Positions 34,844 through 43,437 of a stretch of 64,000 nucleotides of DNA are shown here, piece by piece. Where the stretch lies: assembly GCF_000380245.2 (NCBI RefSeq), contig NZ_HG428741.1, positions 501,271 to 565,270 of the forward strand. The letters run 5' to 3'. The notes beneath the pieces are model-generated. The model was not told the origin of the DNA, did not search any database, and saw nothing but the letters and a program-made list of their open reading frames with translations. Source of the stretch: Bacillus massiliigorillae (GTDB lineage: Bacteria > Bacillota > Bacilli > Bacillales > DSM-1321). Position numbers and translations under genes: made by a program. The stretch's first letter is position 1. Each line of letters opens with the position of its first letter.

Positions 34844-35198
34844 TTCTTAGCAACTCCTTTATGGTGTGTTTATATTAGCCATATTACTGTATCACACCTG
34901 ATGAACCGACATTTACTGACATGATTCGACGCTTTTTTACAAGGGTCTTAGGTAGTGGAAATCCGGAAGGAAAAGGAAGTCTGGAGATGAAAAAAGCCCT
35001 GATATCACTAGTAGAAAATGGAGCGGGAAAAAATGTAACCTAACAGAGTATGTGAATGATTATACTTAAACTGTAGGTGCTCTAGTTTAAGTAAAAAGGA
35101 CGTAACATATTTTATATATCTAATATGTTACGTCCTTTAATTTAGTTACCTTTTTTAATTTAGGTCTTGATAAGCTGCACTTACAGAGGGCTCTAATG
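34844..35198. other. 355-bp intergenic stretch
   Basis: No gene is visible. It holds the SLH promoter side, an inverted repeat ACTTAAACT...AGTTTAAGT (35064-35092), and the yqgB terminator (35095-35138). TTACAGAGGGCT near 35183 is the inverted copy of AGCCCTCTGTAA at about 33662, just before the SLH island. Confidence 0.5.
35095..35138 (-). terminator. Terminator after yqgB
   Basis: A perfect 17-bp stem (35095-35111 with 35122-35138), T-rich on the minus-strand exit side. Confidence 0.85.
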
Positions 35199-35978
35199 TT
35201 ATTTTTGCTTAGGTTTTGGTAATGGTATTTCTTTAATAACAAGATAAAGCATTGTTAATGTGACAGCCCAATTGACAAACATACCTCCGATTACACTAGT
35301 TTGGAAGATGCCCATTATAGTGAAGAATACTGTCGAAATCGTTACACTATAAGCGGTAATTCTCCACATGTGACGATATTGAAGTTTGGGATTGTATGCG
35401 CTTGCTAGTAATTTTCCTACCAATGCAATGATTGTGATTTCAATGAACTTTAATCCTGCGGCCATTATATACGTGAAGATACCTACAATCACAATTAATA
35501 TGATTAATAACCCATCAATTTGCTTCATGAAGCTTTGAACATCATCTTTTGTTAGTGTGAATCCTTGGAAAAGAGAATAGGATTGAGCTTGCATTGTGCC
35601 ATTAGCAACGATAACAAATTCAGATTTCAAAAGCGCTAAACCGTTATTTGTCTTTGTTTCTACATCTTTAGCGGTTAATGAACCCGTTCCGTCAAAAAAA
35701 ATGTCGAAATCTTCATTGTTATGTATGATAGGCTCTTTAGCTTCTGTATGGAGCTTACCATTTTTAATTTCAAATGCTGGGATCTTATGTTCAATAGCGT
35801 CCTTAAAGGAAGCTACACCATCTTTTACACTAGTAGTTGTGTAAATAAAGGACGGTAATGTTGAAATTAAAACTAATAGGAAAACATAAAGAATGGTTTT
35901 CCCAATCCCCTGAAAGCGAAATTTTGCAATATCTTTAGGAGAATATAAACTAAGCCAAAACTGTTTGAAAATATTCAT
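35199..35978 (-). CDS. yqgB: YqgB-like DUF1189 membrane protein
   Basis: A 259-aa protein with a short cytoplasmic start (MNIFKQFWLSLYSPKDIAKFRFQGIGKTI), one helix at about 28-48, an extracytoplasmic domain of about 100 residues, then four helices at the C-terminus ending in a basic tail. Layout and N-terminus fit DUF1189/YqgB. Function unknown. It is an isolated minus-strand gene before the plus-strand yqg block. Confidence 0.82.
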   Translation of the reverse strand: MNIFKQFWLSLYSPKDIAKFRFQGIGKTILYVFLLVLISTLPSFIYTTTSVKDGVASFKDAIEHKIPAFEIKNGKLHTEAKEPIIHNNEDFDIFFDGTGSLTAKDVETKTNNGLALLKSEFVIVANGTMQAQSYSLFQGFTLTKDDVQSFMKQIDGLLIILIVIVGIFTYIMAAGLKFIEITIIALVGKLLASAYNPKLQYRHMWRITAYSVTISTVFFTIMGIFQTSVIGGMFVNWAVTLTMLYLVIKEIPLPKPKQK

Positions 35979-36235
35979 CGTGTCAACACCTTGTCATACA
36001 TACTTTTTACATATTTTATCCTGCTTGTATACATAATACAACGATTTTAAAGCAATCTATTAATACACAATTCGCTTTGTAATATTTCTGTAATATAAGG
36101 GGGAGTTTTCAGCTATATGTTAAGGTATTGTAAAGAATGATTATTAGTCCTTTACATAAATTGAGATTGCTCACATAATAACAAAGTCTTAGTTGTAGAA
36201 TTTTGTCGAATTATCGCTTGAGGGGTTGAAATTTA

Positions 36236-37879
36236 GTGGAATTGAATGTACAAGAAATGCTGTTTCAATTTTTGGGTGGACTAGGTATTTTCCTATTTGG
36301 TATCAAATATATGGGAGATGGACTCCAAAAATCAGCAGGAGATAAACTACGAGATATTTTAGATCGTTTTACGACGAATCCTTTTATGGGTGTGTTAACA
36401 GGTATTATTGTTACTTGTTTAATTCAAAGTAGTTCGGGAACAACAGTCATTACCGTTGGTTTAGTTAGTGCCGGGTTCTTGAATTTACGACAAGCAATTG
36501 GAATTATCATGGGTGCTAACATTGGTACAACAATTACCGCATTCATCATTGGTATAAAAATATCTGATTACTCATTGCCAATTATTGCAGTGGGAGCTGT
36601 ATTGTTATTCTTCTTTAAAAATAGAAAAATTCATAATCTAGGACAAATTGTCTTTGGATTTGGTGCTTTATTCTTTGGATTAGAATTAATGGGCGATGGT
36701 ATGAAACCACTTCGTACATTAGAAGCATTCCATGATTTAACTGTTAGCATGAGTGATAATCCTTTCTTAGGAGTATTTATCGGAACAGTATTTACTCTAA
36801 TTGTTCAAAGCTCAAGTGCTACAATTGGTATATTACAAGAATTATTTGGTCAAGGTTTAATTGATTTAAACGCAGCACTACCTGTTTTATTTGGAGATAA
36901 TATTGGTACAACAATTACTGCTGTATTAGCTTCAATTGGTGCTTCTGTAGCAGCTAGAAGAGCAGCGGCGACACATGTCTTGTTCAACGTAATTGGTGCT
37001 ACTATTTTCTTGATTATTTTGCCATTCTATCTGTATGTTGTTGAATTAATAAGAGATGCTTTAGGATTAAATCCGGAAATGACGATTGCGTTTGCACACG
37101 GGATTTTTAACGTGTCGAATACAATTATTCAATTCCCATTCATTGCTGCATTAGCATACATTGTAACGAAATTGATTCCAGGTGAGGATTCAATTGTTGA
37201 ATATAAAACAAAACATTTAGATCCAATTTTCATTAAGCAGTCACCAGCTATCGCTATTGGATCAGCTCAAGAAGAAGTTATTCGTATGGGGAAATTTGCT
37301 ATAAAAGGTCTTGAAGAAACACAAAAATTCTTTGAAAAGAAGCAGCCAAAAAATTCGGAGTCAGCTTTACAAATTGAAGATGCAATTAATAATTTAGACC
37401 GTAAAATTACTGATTACTTAGTATCAGTATCATCTAATGAATTATCACCACATGAATCTGAAAGACATGCCATTCTTGTCGATACTGTAAGGGATATTGA
37501 GCGAATTGGTGATCACTTCGAAAATATTGTGGAATATGTTGAATTCCAAATTAATAATAAAGTTAGTTTAACTGATGAAGCCATGAATGACTTGGAAACA
37601 ATGTTTAGCCTAACAAAAACGACTGTGGAAGAAGCTATTGATGCTTTAGATCACAATAATAAAGAATTAGCAATTGATGTATTGAAGAAAGAACGTAGCA
37701 TCGATGAGCTAGAAAGATCGTTAAGAAAGAAACATATTTCTCGTCTTAGTGAAGGAAATTGCTCAGTTAAAGGTGGAATCGTTTTCGTAGATATTATCAG
37801 TAATTTAGAACGAATCGGTGATCATGCAGTAAATATTGCAGAAACTGTGCTTGGAGATAGCAAGTATAAATATAAATGA
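36236..37879 (+). CDS. Na+/phosphate cotransporter family protein with PhoU domain
   Basis: A 547-aa membrane protein. Two PNaS repeats carry the QSSSGTTVITVGLVSAG and QSSSATIGILQELFG signatures with GANIGTTITA and GDNIGTTITA. A C-terminal cytoplasmic PhoU-like helical domain (about 340-545) follows with RHAILVDTVRDIERIGDHFENI and SNLERIGDHAVNIAE. It probably moves phosphate in or out with sodium. The GTG start has GAGGGG 10 nt upstream. No PhoP box is visible before it, in contrast to pstS. Confidence 0.9.
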   Translation: MELNVQEMLFQFLGGLGIFLFGIKYMGDGLQKSAGDKLRDILDRFTTNPFMGVLTGIIVTCLIQSSSGTTVITVGLVSAGFLNLRQAIGIIMGANIGTTITAFIIGIKISDYSLPIIAVGAVLLFFFKNRKIHNLGQIVFGFGALFFGLELMGDGMKPLRTLEAFHDLTVSMSDNPFLGVFIGTVFTLIVQSSSATIGILQELFGQGLIDLNAALPVLFGDNIGTTITAVLASIGASVAARRAAATHVLFNVIGATIFLIILPFYLYVVELIRDALGLNPEMTIAFAHGIFNVSNTIIQFPFIAALAYIVTKLIPGEDSIVEYKTKHLDPIFIKQSPAIAIGSAQEEVIRMGKFAIKGLEETQKFFEKKQPKNSESALQIEDAINNLDRKITDYLVSVSSNELSPHESERHAILVDTVRDIERIGDHFENIVEYVEFQINNKVSLTDEAMNDLETMFSLTKTTVEEAIDALDHNNKELAIDVLKKERSIDELERSLRKKHISRLSEGNCSVKGGIVFVDIISNLERIGDHAVNIAETVLGDSKYKYK

Positions 37880-37888
37880 TAACAGATG

Positions 37889-37920
37889 AAGTCCTTGTAT
37901 TTTATGCAAGGGCTTTTTCT
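37889..37920 (+). terminator. Terminator after the Na/Pi cotransporter gene
   Basis: A 9-bp stem, AAGTCCTTG with CAAGGGCTT, and a T-run. Confidence 0.78.
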
Positions 37921-38007
37921 TTTGCGTAACTTTTTCTTCCTATAAGCGTATATAAAACAAATAGAAGGGTAATGAAAAAGATAGAAGAAGGAGAAAGGGA
38001 GACATTC

Positions 38008-38490
38008 ATGGATTTTGTATATTGGATTATTATTGGACTTTTATTTGTTGTAGGTTTTGTTGGCTTAATTTATCCAATAATTCCGAGTGTAATCTTCATT
38101 ATAGGACCAATCATTTTATATGGTTTTCTATTTACGTTTGAACATTTTAACTGGTTATTTTGGACAATCCAAGGCTTGTTTGTTATTTTGCTTTTTATCG
38201 CAGACTATGCAGCAAATTTAATAGGCGTCAAGAGATATGGGGGATCGAAAGCAGGAATATGGGGGAGCACAATTGGGTTATTAGTGGGTCCATTTATTAT
38301 TCCTGTTATTGGCATAATACTAGGTCCGTTTATTGGAGCGGTTATAGCTGAATTATTGGTGCATAGAAAGAGTTTTATAGAAGCATTAAAGGTTGGATTT
38401 GGCTCCGTTGTAGGGTTTATTTCGAGTGCTATTACGAAATTTATTATCCAGGCATTTATGGTGGGTTATTTTCTCGTTGTTGTACTCTAA
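38008..38490 (+). CDS. yqgC: YqgC-like DUF456 membrane protein
   Basis: A 160-aa protein with two repeated hydrophobic glycine-rich units (FVGLIYPIIPSVIFIIGP and GLLVGPFIIPVIGIILGPFIGAVIAELLVHR), the DUF456 fold. GGGAG lies 7 nt before ATG 38008, so the in-frame 37972 start is not used. It lies directly upstream of sodA, as in B. subtilis. Function unknown. Confidence 0.85.
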   Translation: MDFVYWIIIGLLFVVGFVGLIYPIIPSVIFIIGPIILYGFLFTFEHFNWLFWTIQGLFVILLFIADYAANLIGVKRYGGSKAGIWGSTIGLLVGPFIIPVIGIILGPFIGAVIAELLVHRKSFIEALKVGFGSVVGFISSAITKFIIQAFMVGYFLVVVL

Positions 38491-38537
38491 AAAATAAGCT
38501 TTTTATTTGAATGAGCAAACAAACTTTGATAATCTAG

Positions 38538-38587
38538 ACGTAACGGGCTGAGATACGGTGGAAACCGTGTTCACAGCTACTTTACGT
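38538..38587 (+). promoter_or_regulatory. Nested hairpin in the sodA leader
   Basis: Three stacked stems share one axis: ACGTAA/TTACGT (38538-38543 with 38582-38587), GCTG/CAGC (38547-38550 with 38574-38577) and ACGGT/ACCGT capped by a GGAA tetraloop (38555-38568). It ends 23 nt before the sodA start, next to the Shine-Dalgarno. It has no terminator tail. It could be a stability or translation-control element; no known riboswitch consensus is satisfied. Confidence 0.5.
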
Positions 38588-38610
38588 ATTACATAGGAGG
38601 AGAAATAATT

Positions 38611-39219
38611 ATGTCATTTGAATTACCACAATTACCATACGCATACGATGCTTTAGAACCACATATTGATAAAGAAACTATGAATATCCATCACACTAAG
38701 CATCACAATACTTACGTAACAAATTTAAACGCTGCACTTGAAGGAAATGCAGAACTTCAAGCTAAATCAGTTGAAGAAGTAATTGCTAATCTTGATGCAG
38801 TACCTGAAGCTATTCGTACAGCTGTACGTAACAATGGTGGTGGACATGCTAACCATTCACTATTCTGGCAACTCCTTTCACCAAATGGTGGCGGCGAGCC
38901 TAAAGGTGAAGTAGCTGCTGCAATCAACGCTAAATTCGGTAGCTTCGAAAACTTCAAAGCTGAGTTTGCTAAAGCTGCAACAACTCGCTTTGGTTCAGGT
39001 TGGGCTTGGTTATCAGTAAATAACGGAGAAATTGAAATTTCAAGTACTCCAAACCAAGACTCTCCAGTAATGGAAGGTAAAACTCCAATCCTTGGATTAG
39101 ACGTTTGGGAGCATGCTTACTACTTAAACTACCAAAACCGTCGTCCAGACTACATTGCAAGCTTCTGGAATGTAGTAAACTGGGATGAAGTTGAAAAACG
39201 TTACCAAGCTGCAAAATAA
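38611..39219 (+). CDS. sodA: Superoxide dismutase, Mn/Fe family
   Basis: Converts superoxide to oxygen and peroxide in the cytoplasm. Metal ligands are visible at H27 (NIHHTKHH), H82 (NHSLFW), D164 and H168 (LGLDVWEHAYY). The GGGHANHSLFW and WAWL segments point to the Mn type. The 202 aa are standard. AGGAGGAG lies 9 nt before the ATG. Codon use is strongly biased, as expected for a highly expressed gene. Two terminators follow. Confidence 0.97.
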   Translation: MSFELPQLPYAYDALEPHIDKETMNIHHTKHHNTYVTNLNAALEGNAELQAKSVEEVIANLDAVPEAIRTAVRNNGGGHANHSLFWQLLSPNGGGEPKGEVAAAINAKFGSFENFKAEFAKAATTRFGSGWAWLSVNNGEIEISSTPNQDSPVMEGKTPILGLDVWEHAYYLNYQNRRPDYIASFWNVVNWDEVEKRYQAAK

Positions 39220-39229
39220 TATAAAGTGA

Positions 39230-39267
39230 AAAAATGGGTGTGGGAATGTTCCATACCCATTTTTTTA
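39230..39267 (+). terminator. Terminator after sodA
   Basis: A 14-bp stem with one G-T pair (39230-39243 with 39251-39264) and a T-run. Confidence 0.88.
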
Positions 39268-39361
39268 GCTATAATTTGTGTTTTGGAGGAACAATTTGGT
39301 TATTTTTCAATAAGCTAAATAGAATAAATAACCTTTAATAAAGAACTAATAAACATAGAAG

Positions 39362-39407
39362 GCTGTGTCATAAGTGATTGAATATCACTTATGACACAGC
39401 TTTTTTT
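39362..39407 (+). terminator. Second terminator downstream of sodA
   Basis: A perfect 17-bp stem (39362-39378 with 39384-39400) and seven T. The 95 nt between the two terminators hold no ORF that I can support. Confidence 0.88.
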
Positions 39408-39499
39408 GTATATTCGCCCTATGTTTTTCAAAAGCTAAGGTTATATATGAACAAATTGAAATCGTATCATTACTTAGTTCTCACTCTTACTTCATTTTG

Positions 39500-39699
39500 A
39501 ATGGGAGCGTTGGTGCTAGTTGGGAATGGGATAAAGAGAAGCTTTAATAGGTGGGTTTTCTTATTTTTTCCCTATTAATAGTTGAAGCAATCGGGTTCTT
39601 ATTGATGCTTGGTTCTTCCACTTACATGTCTTCACTTTAACTGTCAGGTTGAAGTGAAGGTCATAGCGCCAGTTTGAACGGGATAAAGGAGAGTAAAGA
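39500..39699 (+). promoter_or_regulatory. Structured leader of the MFS gene with a duplicated segment
   Basis: The stretch GCTAGTTGGGAATGGGATAA (near 39516-39535) recurs as GCCAGTTTGAACGGGATAA (near 39670-39688). Between them lie a TAATAGG/CCTATTA hairpin and a 12-bp stem CTTCACTTTAAC/GTTGAAGTGAAG (39630-39641 with 39648-39659, one G-T pair). The second copy leads directly into the Shine-Dalgarno of the MFS gene. No gene is seen in 39408-39699. Confidence 0.4.
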
Positions 39700-40923
39700 A
39701 TGATTGTAAGAAAAGTTTTAGGAGATATTCCATTAACAAGAGATTTAAAACTATTACTTATTATTGGAGGACTCTATAGTATAAGTGCTGCATTATCAAA
39801 CACATTTGTGAACATATTCTTATGGAAGCAATCAGGCAGCTTTTTTGAAATAGGTTTATACAATATAACGATTGTTATTTTCCAACCACTAACGTTTATT
39901 TTAGCGGGAAAAATGGCGAAAGTGATTGATCGTGTAATTGTTCTTCGAATCGGAGTTATATGCTTAGCTGCCTTTTATTTAGTAGTGCTAATGGTAGGTG
40001 ATGCTGCAAGTAAGTATATTTTATTACTTGGTGCTATTTTAGGAATCGGTTATGGCTTCTACTGGTTAGCGTATAATGTGTTAACGTTTGAAATCACTGA
40101 GCCTGAAAATCGTGATTTTTTTAATGGTTTCTTAGGCATAATGTCATCTTTAGGAGGAATGCTTGGGCCTTTTCTGGCAGGCTATATAATTACACATACG
40201 TTTAAAAATATTGGTTATAGTATTATCTTTGGAATATCAATGTTACTATTCGCTATTGCTGTTGTTTTAAGCTTTTTTATTAAAAGAAGACATGCACATG
40301 GAAAGTACTACTTTTGGCGAATTATTCAAGAAAGAAAAAATAATCGTAATTGGAATAAGATTTTACTTGCACACATTTGTCAGGGATGGAGAGAGGGAAC
40401 GTTTACATTTATCGTTTCTGTCTTTATCTTTATTTCAACTGGAAGTGAGCTTTCATTAGGTACGTTTGGTTTAATTAATTCAGGTATTGGGTTATTTACA
40501 TATTATGCAGCTTCAAGATTTATAAAAAAAGAAAATCGTAATAAAGCAATTCTCCTTGGTGGTCTTGGTTTATTTGTATCCATTTTTTTATTAATTTTTA
40601 AAGTAACATACTTTAATTTGTTATTATATGGAGCACTTATTGCTGTTTTTTATCCTTTATTGCTCGTTCCTTATGTTTCGCTTTCGTACGATGTTATTGG
40701 TACAAGCTGGAAAGCGGCTGAAATGAGGGTGGAATATATAGTAGTTAGAGATCTTTATTTAAATATAGGAAGAGTTTTATCAATTCTACTTTTTTTAATA
40801 AGCATTTCATTCTTTAATATGAAGCAGATTATTCCTTATTTATTGTTCATATTAGGAGCGGGACACTTGTTTATTTATTTCTTAGTAAAGGATATTGAGA
40901 TGGGTGTGAAAAGACAGAAATGA
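39700..40923 (+). CDS. yqgE: YqgE-like MFS transporter
   Basis: A 407-aa major-facilitator protein with about 12 helices, in two halves split by the basic loop KRRHAHGKYYFWRIIQERKNN near residue 200. The MFS motif-A-like AGKMAKVIDRVIVLRIG lies in the first half. Substrate unknown. It lies between sodA and pbpA, as yqgE does in B. subtilis. GGAG precedes the ATG. Confidence 0.85.
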   Translation: MIVRKVLGDIPLTRDLKLLLIIGGLYSISAALSNTFVNIFLWKQSGSFFEIGLYNITIVIFQPLTFILAGKMAKVIDRVIVLRIGVICLAAFYLVVLMVGDAASKYILLLGAILGIGYGFYWLAYNVLTFEITEPENRDFFNGFLGIMSSLGGMLGPFLAGYIITHTFKNIGYSIIFGISMLLFAIAVVLSFFIKRRHAHGKYYFWRIIQERKNNRNWNKILLAHICQGWREGTFTFIVSVFIFISTGSELSLGTFGLINSGIGLFTYYAASRFIKKENRNKAILLGGLGLFVSIFLLIFKVTYFNLLLYGALIAVFYPLLLVPYVSLSYDVIGTSWKAAEMRVEYIVVRDLYLNIGRVLSILLFLISISFFNMKQIIPYLLFILGAGHLFIYFLVKDIEMGVKRQK

Positions 40924-41024
40924 TTTCCTGATATAATTTATTTTTTAAGGTAGAAAAACTATAGTCGTTTATATACAATAAGAAAGGTATATAGTTAAAA
41001 ATATAGAAGGATGTGTGCAAAGTA

Positions 41025-43178
41025 TTGAGAAAAATTAAAGACAAAAAGAAAAAATCACACGTTCCTTTTCGATTAAATATGCTTTTCTTTGTTATATTCA
41101 TATTATTTACGGCTTTGATATTACGTCTTGGCGTTGTACAAATTGTATACGGAGATGACTATCGTCGTGAAATAGAGCGTACAGAAGATGTTACGGTAAA
41201 CAACTCTGTACCTCGTGGGAAGATGTATGATCGAACTGGTAAAACGGTCGTTGATAATACTCCAGTAGATACGATTACATATACACGACTACAAGGAACA
41301 ACGACAGAAGAAATGCTAGAAACGGCAGAGAAATTAGCTGGAATTATTGAAAAAAGTGATAGTAAAGTTACGGAACGTGACAAGAAAGACTTCTGGATGC
41401 TTTTAAATCCTGATGAAGCGAAGAAGAAAATCACAAAACAAGATGAAAAAGAATTTGAAGATAAGAAAATCGATGATAAAGAGATTTATAAAAGACAACT
41501 AAGTCGTATTACTGAACAAGAACTACAGTCTCTTACAAAGCAACAGCTTGAAGTTCTTGCTATCTATCGAGAAATGGCAAGTGCAAAAGCTTTAACACCT
41601 CAAATTATTAAAACGAAAACTGTGAAAAACATTAATGGAACGCAAAAATTAGTTGAAGAGGTAACAGAAAAAGAAGTTGCAATGGTAAGTGAAAACTTAG
41701 AGTCATTACCGGGTATAGAGGTTTCAGCAGATTGGAACCGTGATTATAAGTATGGTAAGACATTAGCTTCAGTAATTGGGAAGGTGTCTACATCAGGAGA
41801 AGGAATACCGCTTGAACAATTAGATTATTATTTAGCGCGAGATTATAATCGAAATGATCGTGTTGGTAAAAGTTATATAGAAGCACAGTATGAAGATGTG
41901 CTACAAGGTCAAAAAGCAAAAGTGAAAAATGTAACAGATAAATCAGGTAATGTATTAGAATCAGCACTACTTTCAGCGGGAAAACGCGGTAATGATTTAG
42001 TTCTAACAATTGATATGGACTTACAGCGTGCTGTCGAAGAAATTATTGAACAAGAATTAAGACAGAAGAAATCCTATGGTAGTACACAATTCTTGGATCG
42101 CGCATTCGTCGTTATGATGGATCCGAATACAGGAGAAGTACTTACAATGGCTGGGAAACGATATGCTCGAAATGAAGATACTGGTAAAATGGAATTTACC
42201 GATTTTGCTCTAGGCAATATCACAACTTCTTATACAATGGGTTCTGTTGTTAAGGGAGCTACTGTCTTAACAGGTTATGAAACAGGAGTTCTGCGTCCAG
42301 GTGCAGGTGTAATGGATAGTCCAATTAAGATTGGACCGACTATCAAGAAATCTTGGAAGAACATGGGCTGGATTAATGATTTAACAGCGTTAAAACAATC
42401 TTCAAACGTATATATGTTTCACATAGCAATGGATATCGGTAAAGGAAACTATCGTTATGGTCAGCCGTTGAGCATTGATACAAAAGCATTTGATACGATG
42501 CGTTATTATTTCAATCAATTTGGTTTAGGTACACGTACAGGAATTGACTTGCCAAACGAATCAGCCGGTTTTAAAGGGCAAGATAAACTACCTGGTAAAC
42601 TGCTCGACTTCTCTATCGGTCAGTTTGATACGTATACTCCGATGCAATTAGCGCAATATGTTTCAACAATTGCAAATGGTGGAAACAGACTACAACCTCA
42701 TATTGTAAAGCAAATTAGAGAGCCATCTGAAGATGCTAAATCATTAGGTCCGGTTACGCAAGAAATATCGCCTGTTGTACTTAATACGTTAGATATGAAA
42801 TCTTCATGGATTGAGCGTGTACAAACAGGCTTTAGAAAAGTAATGCAAGAACAAGGTGGTACAGGTAAATCAGCGTTTGCTGGTGCTAAGTATGATCCAG
42901 CGGGAAAAACAGGAACAGCCGAGGCATTCTATGATGGTCCGCTTCGTAAAAATTATAAGGAGCCACCACCAACAATGAATTTATCATTAGTTGGGTATGC
43001 ACCTTCCAAAAATCCTGAAGTAGCTATGGCAGTAGTAGTGCCATGGGCATATCAAGGGAAAACTGGTCATAGCATGAATATGGACATTGGTCGTAAAGTA
43101 ATGGATAAATACTTTGAATTAAAGGAAAAACGTGATTCAACATCTAATAAAGCAACAAATGAAGATAATATTGAGTAA
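41025..43178 (+). CDS. pbpA: Class B penicillin-binding protein (PBP2A-like transpeptidase)
   Basis: Cross-links peptidoglycan in cylindrical wall growth. A short basic cytoplasmic start, one membrane helix (NMLFFVIFILFTALILRLGVV), a dimerisation domain with RGKMYDRTGKTVVDN and SVPRG, then the transpeptidase with S-V-V-K (S407), S-S-N near 459 and K-T-G near 628. It has about 717 aa. The start is uncertain: TTG 41025 gives MRKIKDKKKKSHVPFRLN, which parallels its paralogue; GTG 41013 lies only 2 nt from the AGAAGG site. A second, similar gene follows. Confidence 0.92.
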   Translation: MRKIKDKKKKSHVPFRLNMLFFVIFILFTALILRLGVVQIVYGDDYRREIERTEDVTVNNSVPRGKMYDRTGKTVVDNTPVDTITYTRLQGTTTEEMLETAEKLAGIIEKSDSKVTERDKKDFWMLLNPDEAKKKITKQDEKEFEDKKIDDKEIYKRQLSRITEQELQSLTKQQLEVLAIYREMASAKALTPQIIKTKTVKNINGTQKLVEEVTEKEVAMVSENLESLPGIEVSADWNRDYKYGKTLASVIGKVSTSGEGIPLEQLDYYLARDYNRNDRVGKSYIEAQYEDVLQGQKAKVKNVTDKSGNVLESALLSAGKRGNDLVLTIDMDLQRAVEEIIEQELRQKKSYGSTQFLDRAFVVMMDPNTGEVLTMAGKRYARNEDTGKMEFTDFALGNITTSYTMGSVVKGATVLTGYETGVLRPGAGVMDSPIKIGPTIKKSWKNMGWINDLTALKQSSNVYMFHIAMDIGKGNYRYGQPLSIDTKAFDTMRYYFNQFGLGTRTGIDLPNESAGFKGQDKLPGKLLDFSIGQFDTYTPMQLAQYVSTIANGGNRLQPHIVKQIREPSEDAKSLGPVTQEISPVVLNTLDMKSSWIERVQTGFRKVMQEQGGTGKSAFAGAKYDPAGKTGTAEAFYDGPLRKNYKEPPPTMNLSLVGYAPSKNPEVAMAVVVPWAYQGKTGHSMNMDIGRKVMDKYFELKEKRDSTSNKATNEDNIE

Positions 43179-43206
43179 AAAAAGCTTGCTTCGGCAAGCT
43201 TTTTTT
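43177..43206 (+). terminator. Terminator after the first pbp gene
   Basis: AAAAAAAGCTTGC, TTCG tetraloop, GCAAGCTTTTTTT. It separates the two pbp genes into two transcripts. Confidence 0.9.
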
Positions 43207-43231
43207 AAATGATAAGAAAGTATATAATTTT

Positions 43232-43328
43232 GCGGGTTGGCTTATTTCTGCCGCATAGCTCTTTTTTTGATTGGGAGTAAATCAAGTAGCATAAACTTCA
43301 ATCAAAAAAGACCGGTGACGGTTTTTCT
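43232..43328. repeat. 168-bp palindromic repeat, deleted copy B
   Basis: Only the right part is present. After GCGGGTT the inner arm is missing, then CTTATTTCTGCCGCATAGCTC, the tail segment and the terminal GACCGGTGACGGTTTTTCT follow. It lies between the two pbp genes and can no longer form the main hairpin. Confidence 0.82.
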
Positions 43329-43437
43329 TATGAAGGTCAATAGTTTGAATATTATGTTCTTTAATAGAAATATAAGTTAATTTTATATACAATAGGTAAT
43401 AGTGTAAAAGATTTCAATAGATAGGAGGGGATAGGAA

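Noticed and set aside
38545..38560. CTGAGA in the sodA leader as a TPP riboswitch
   Set aside because: The other conserved TPP box parts and the second arm are missing, and sodA is not a thiamine gene.
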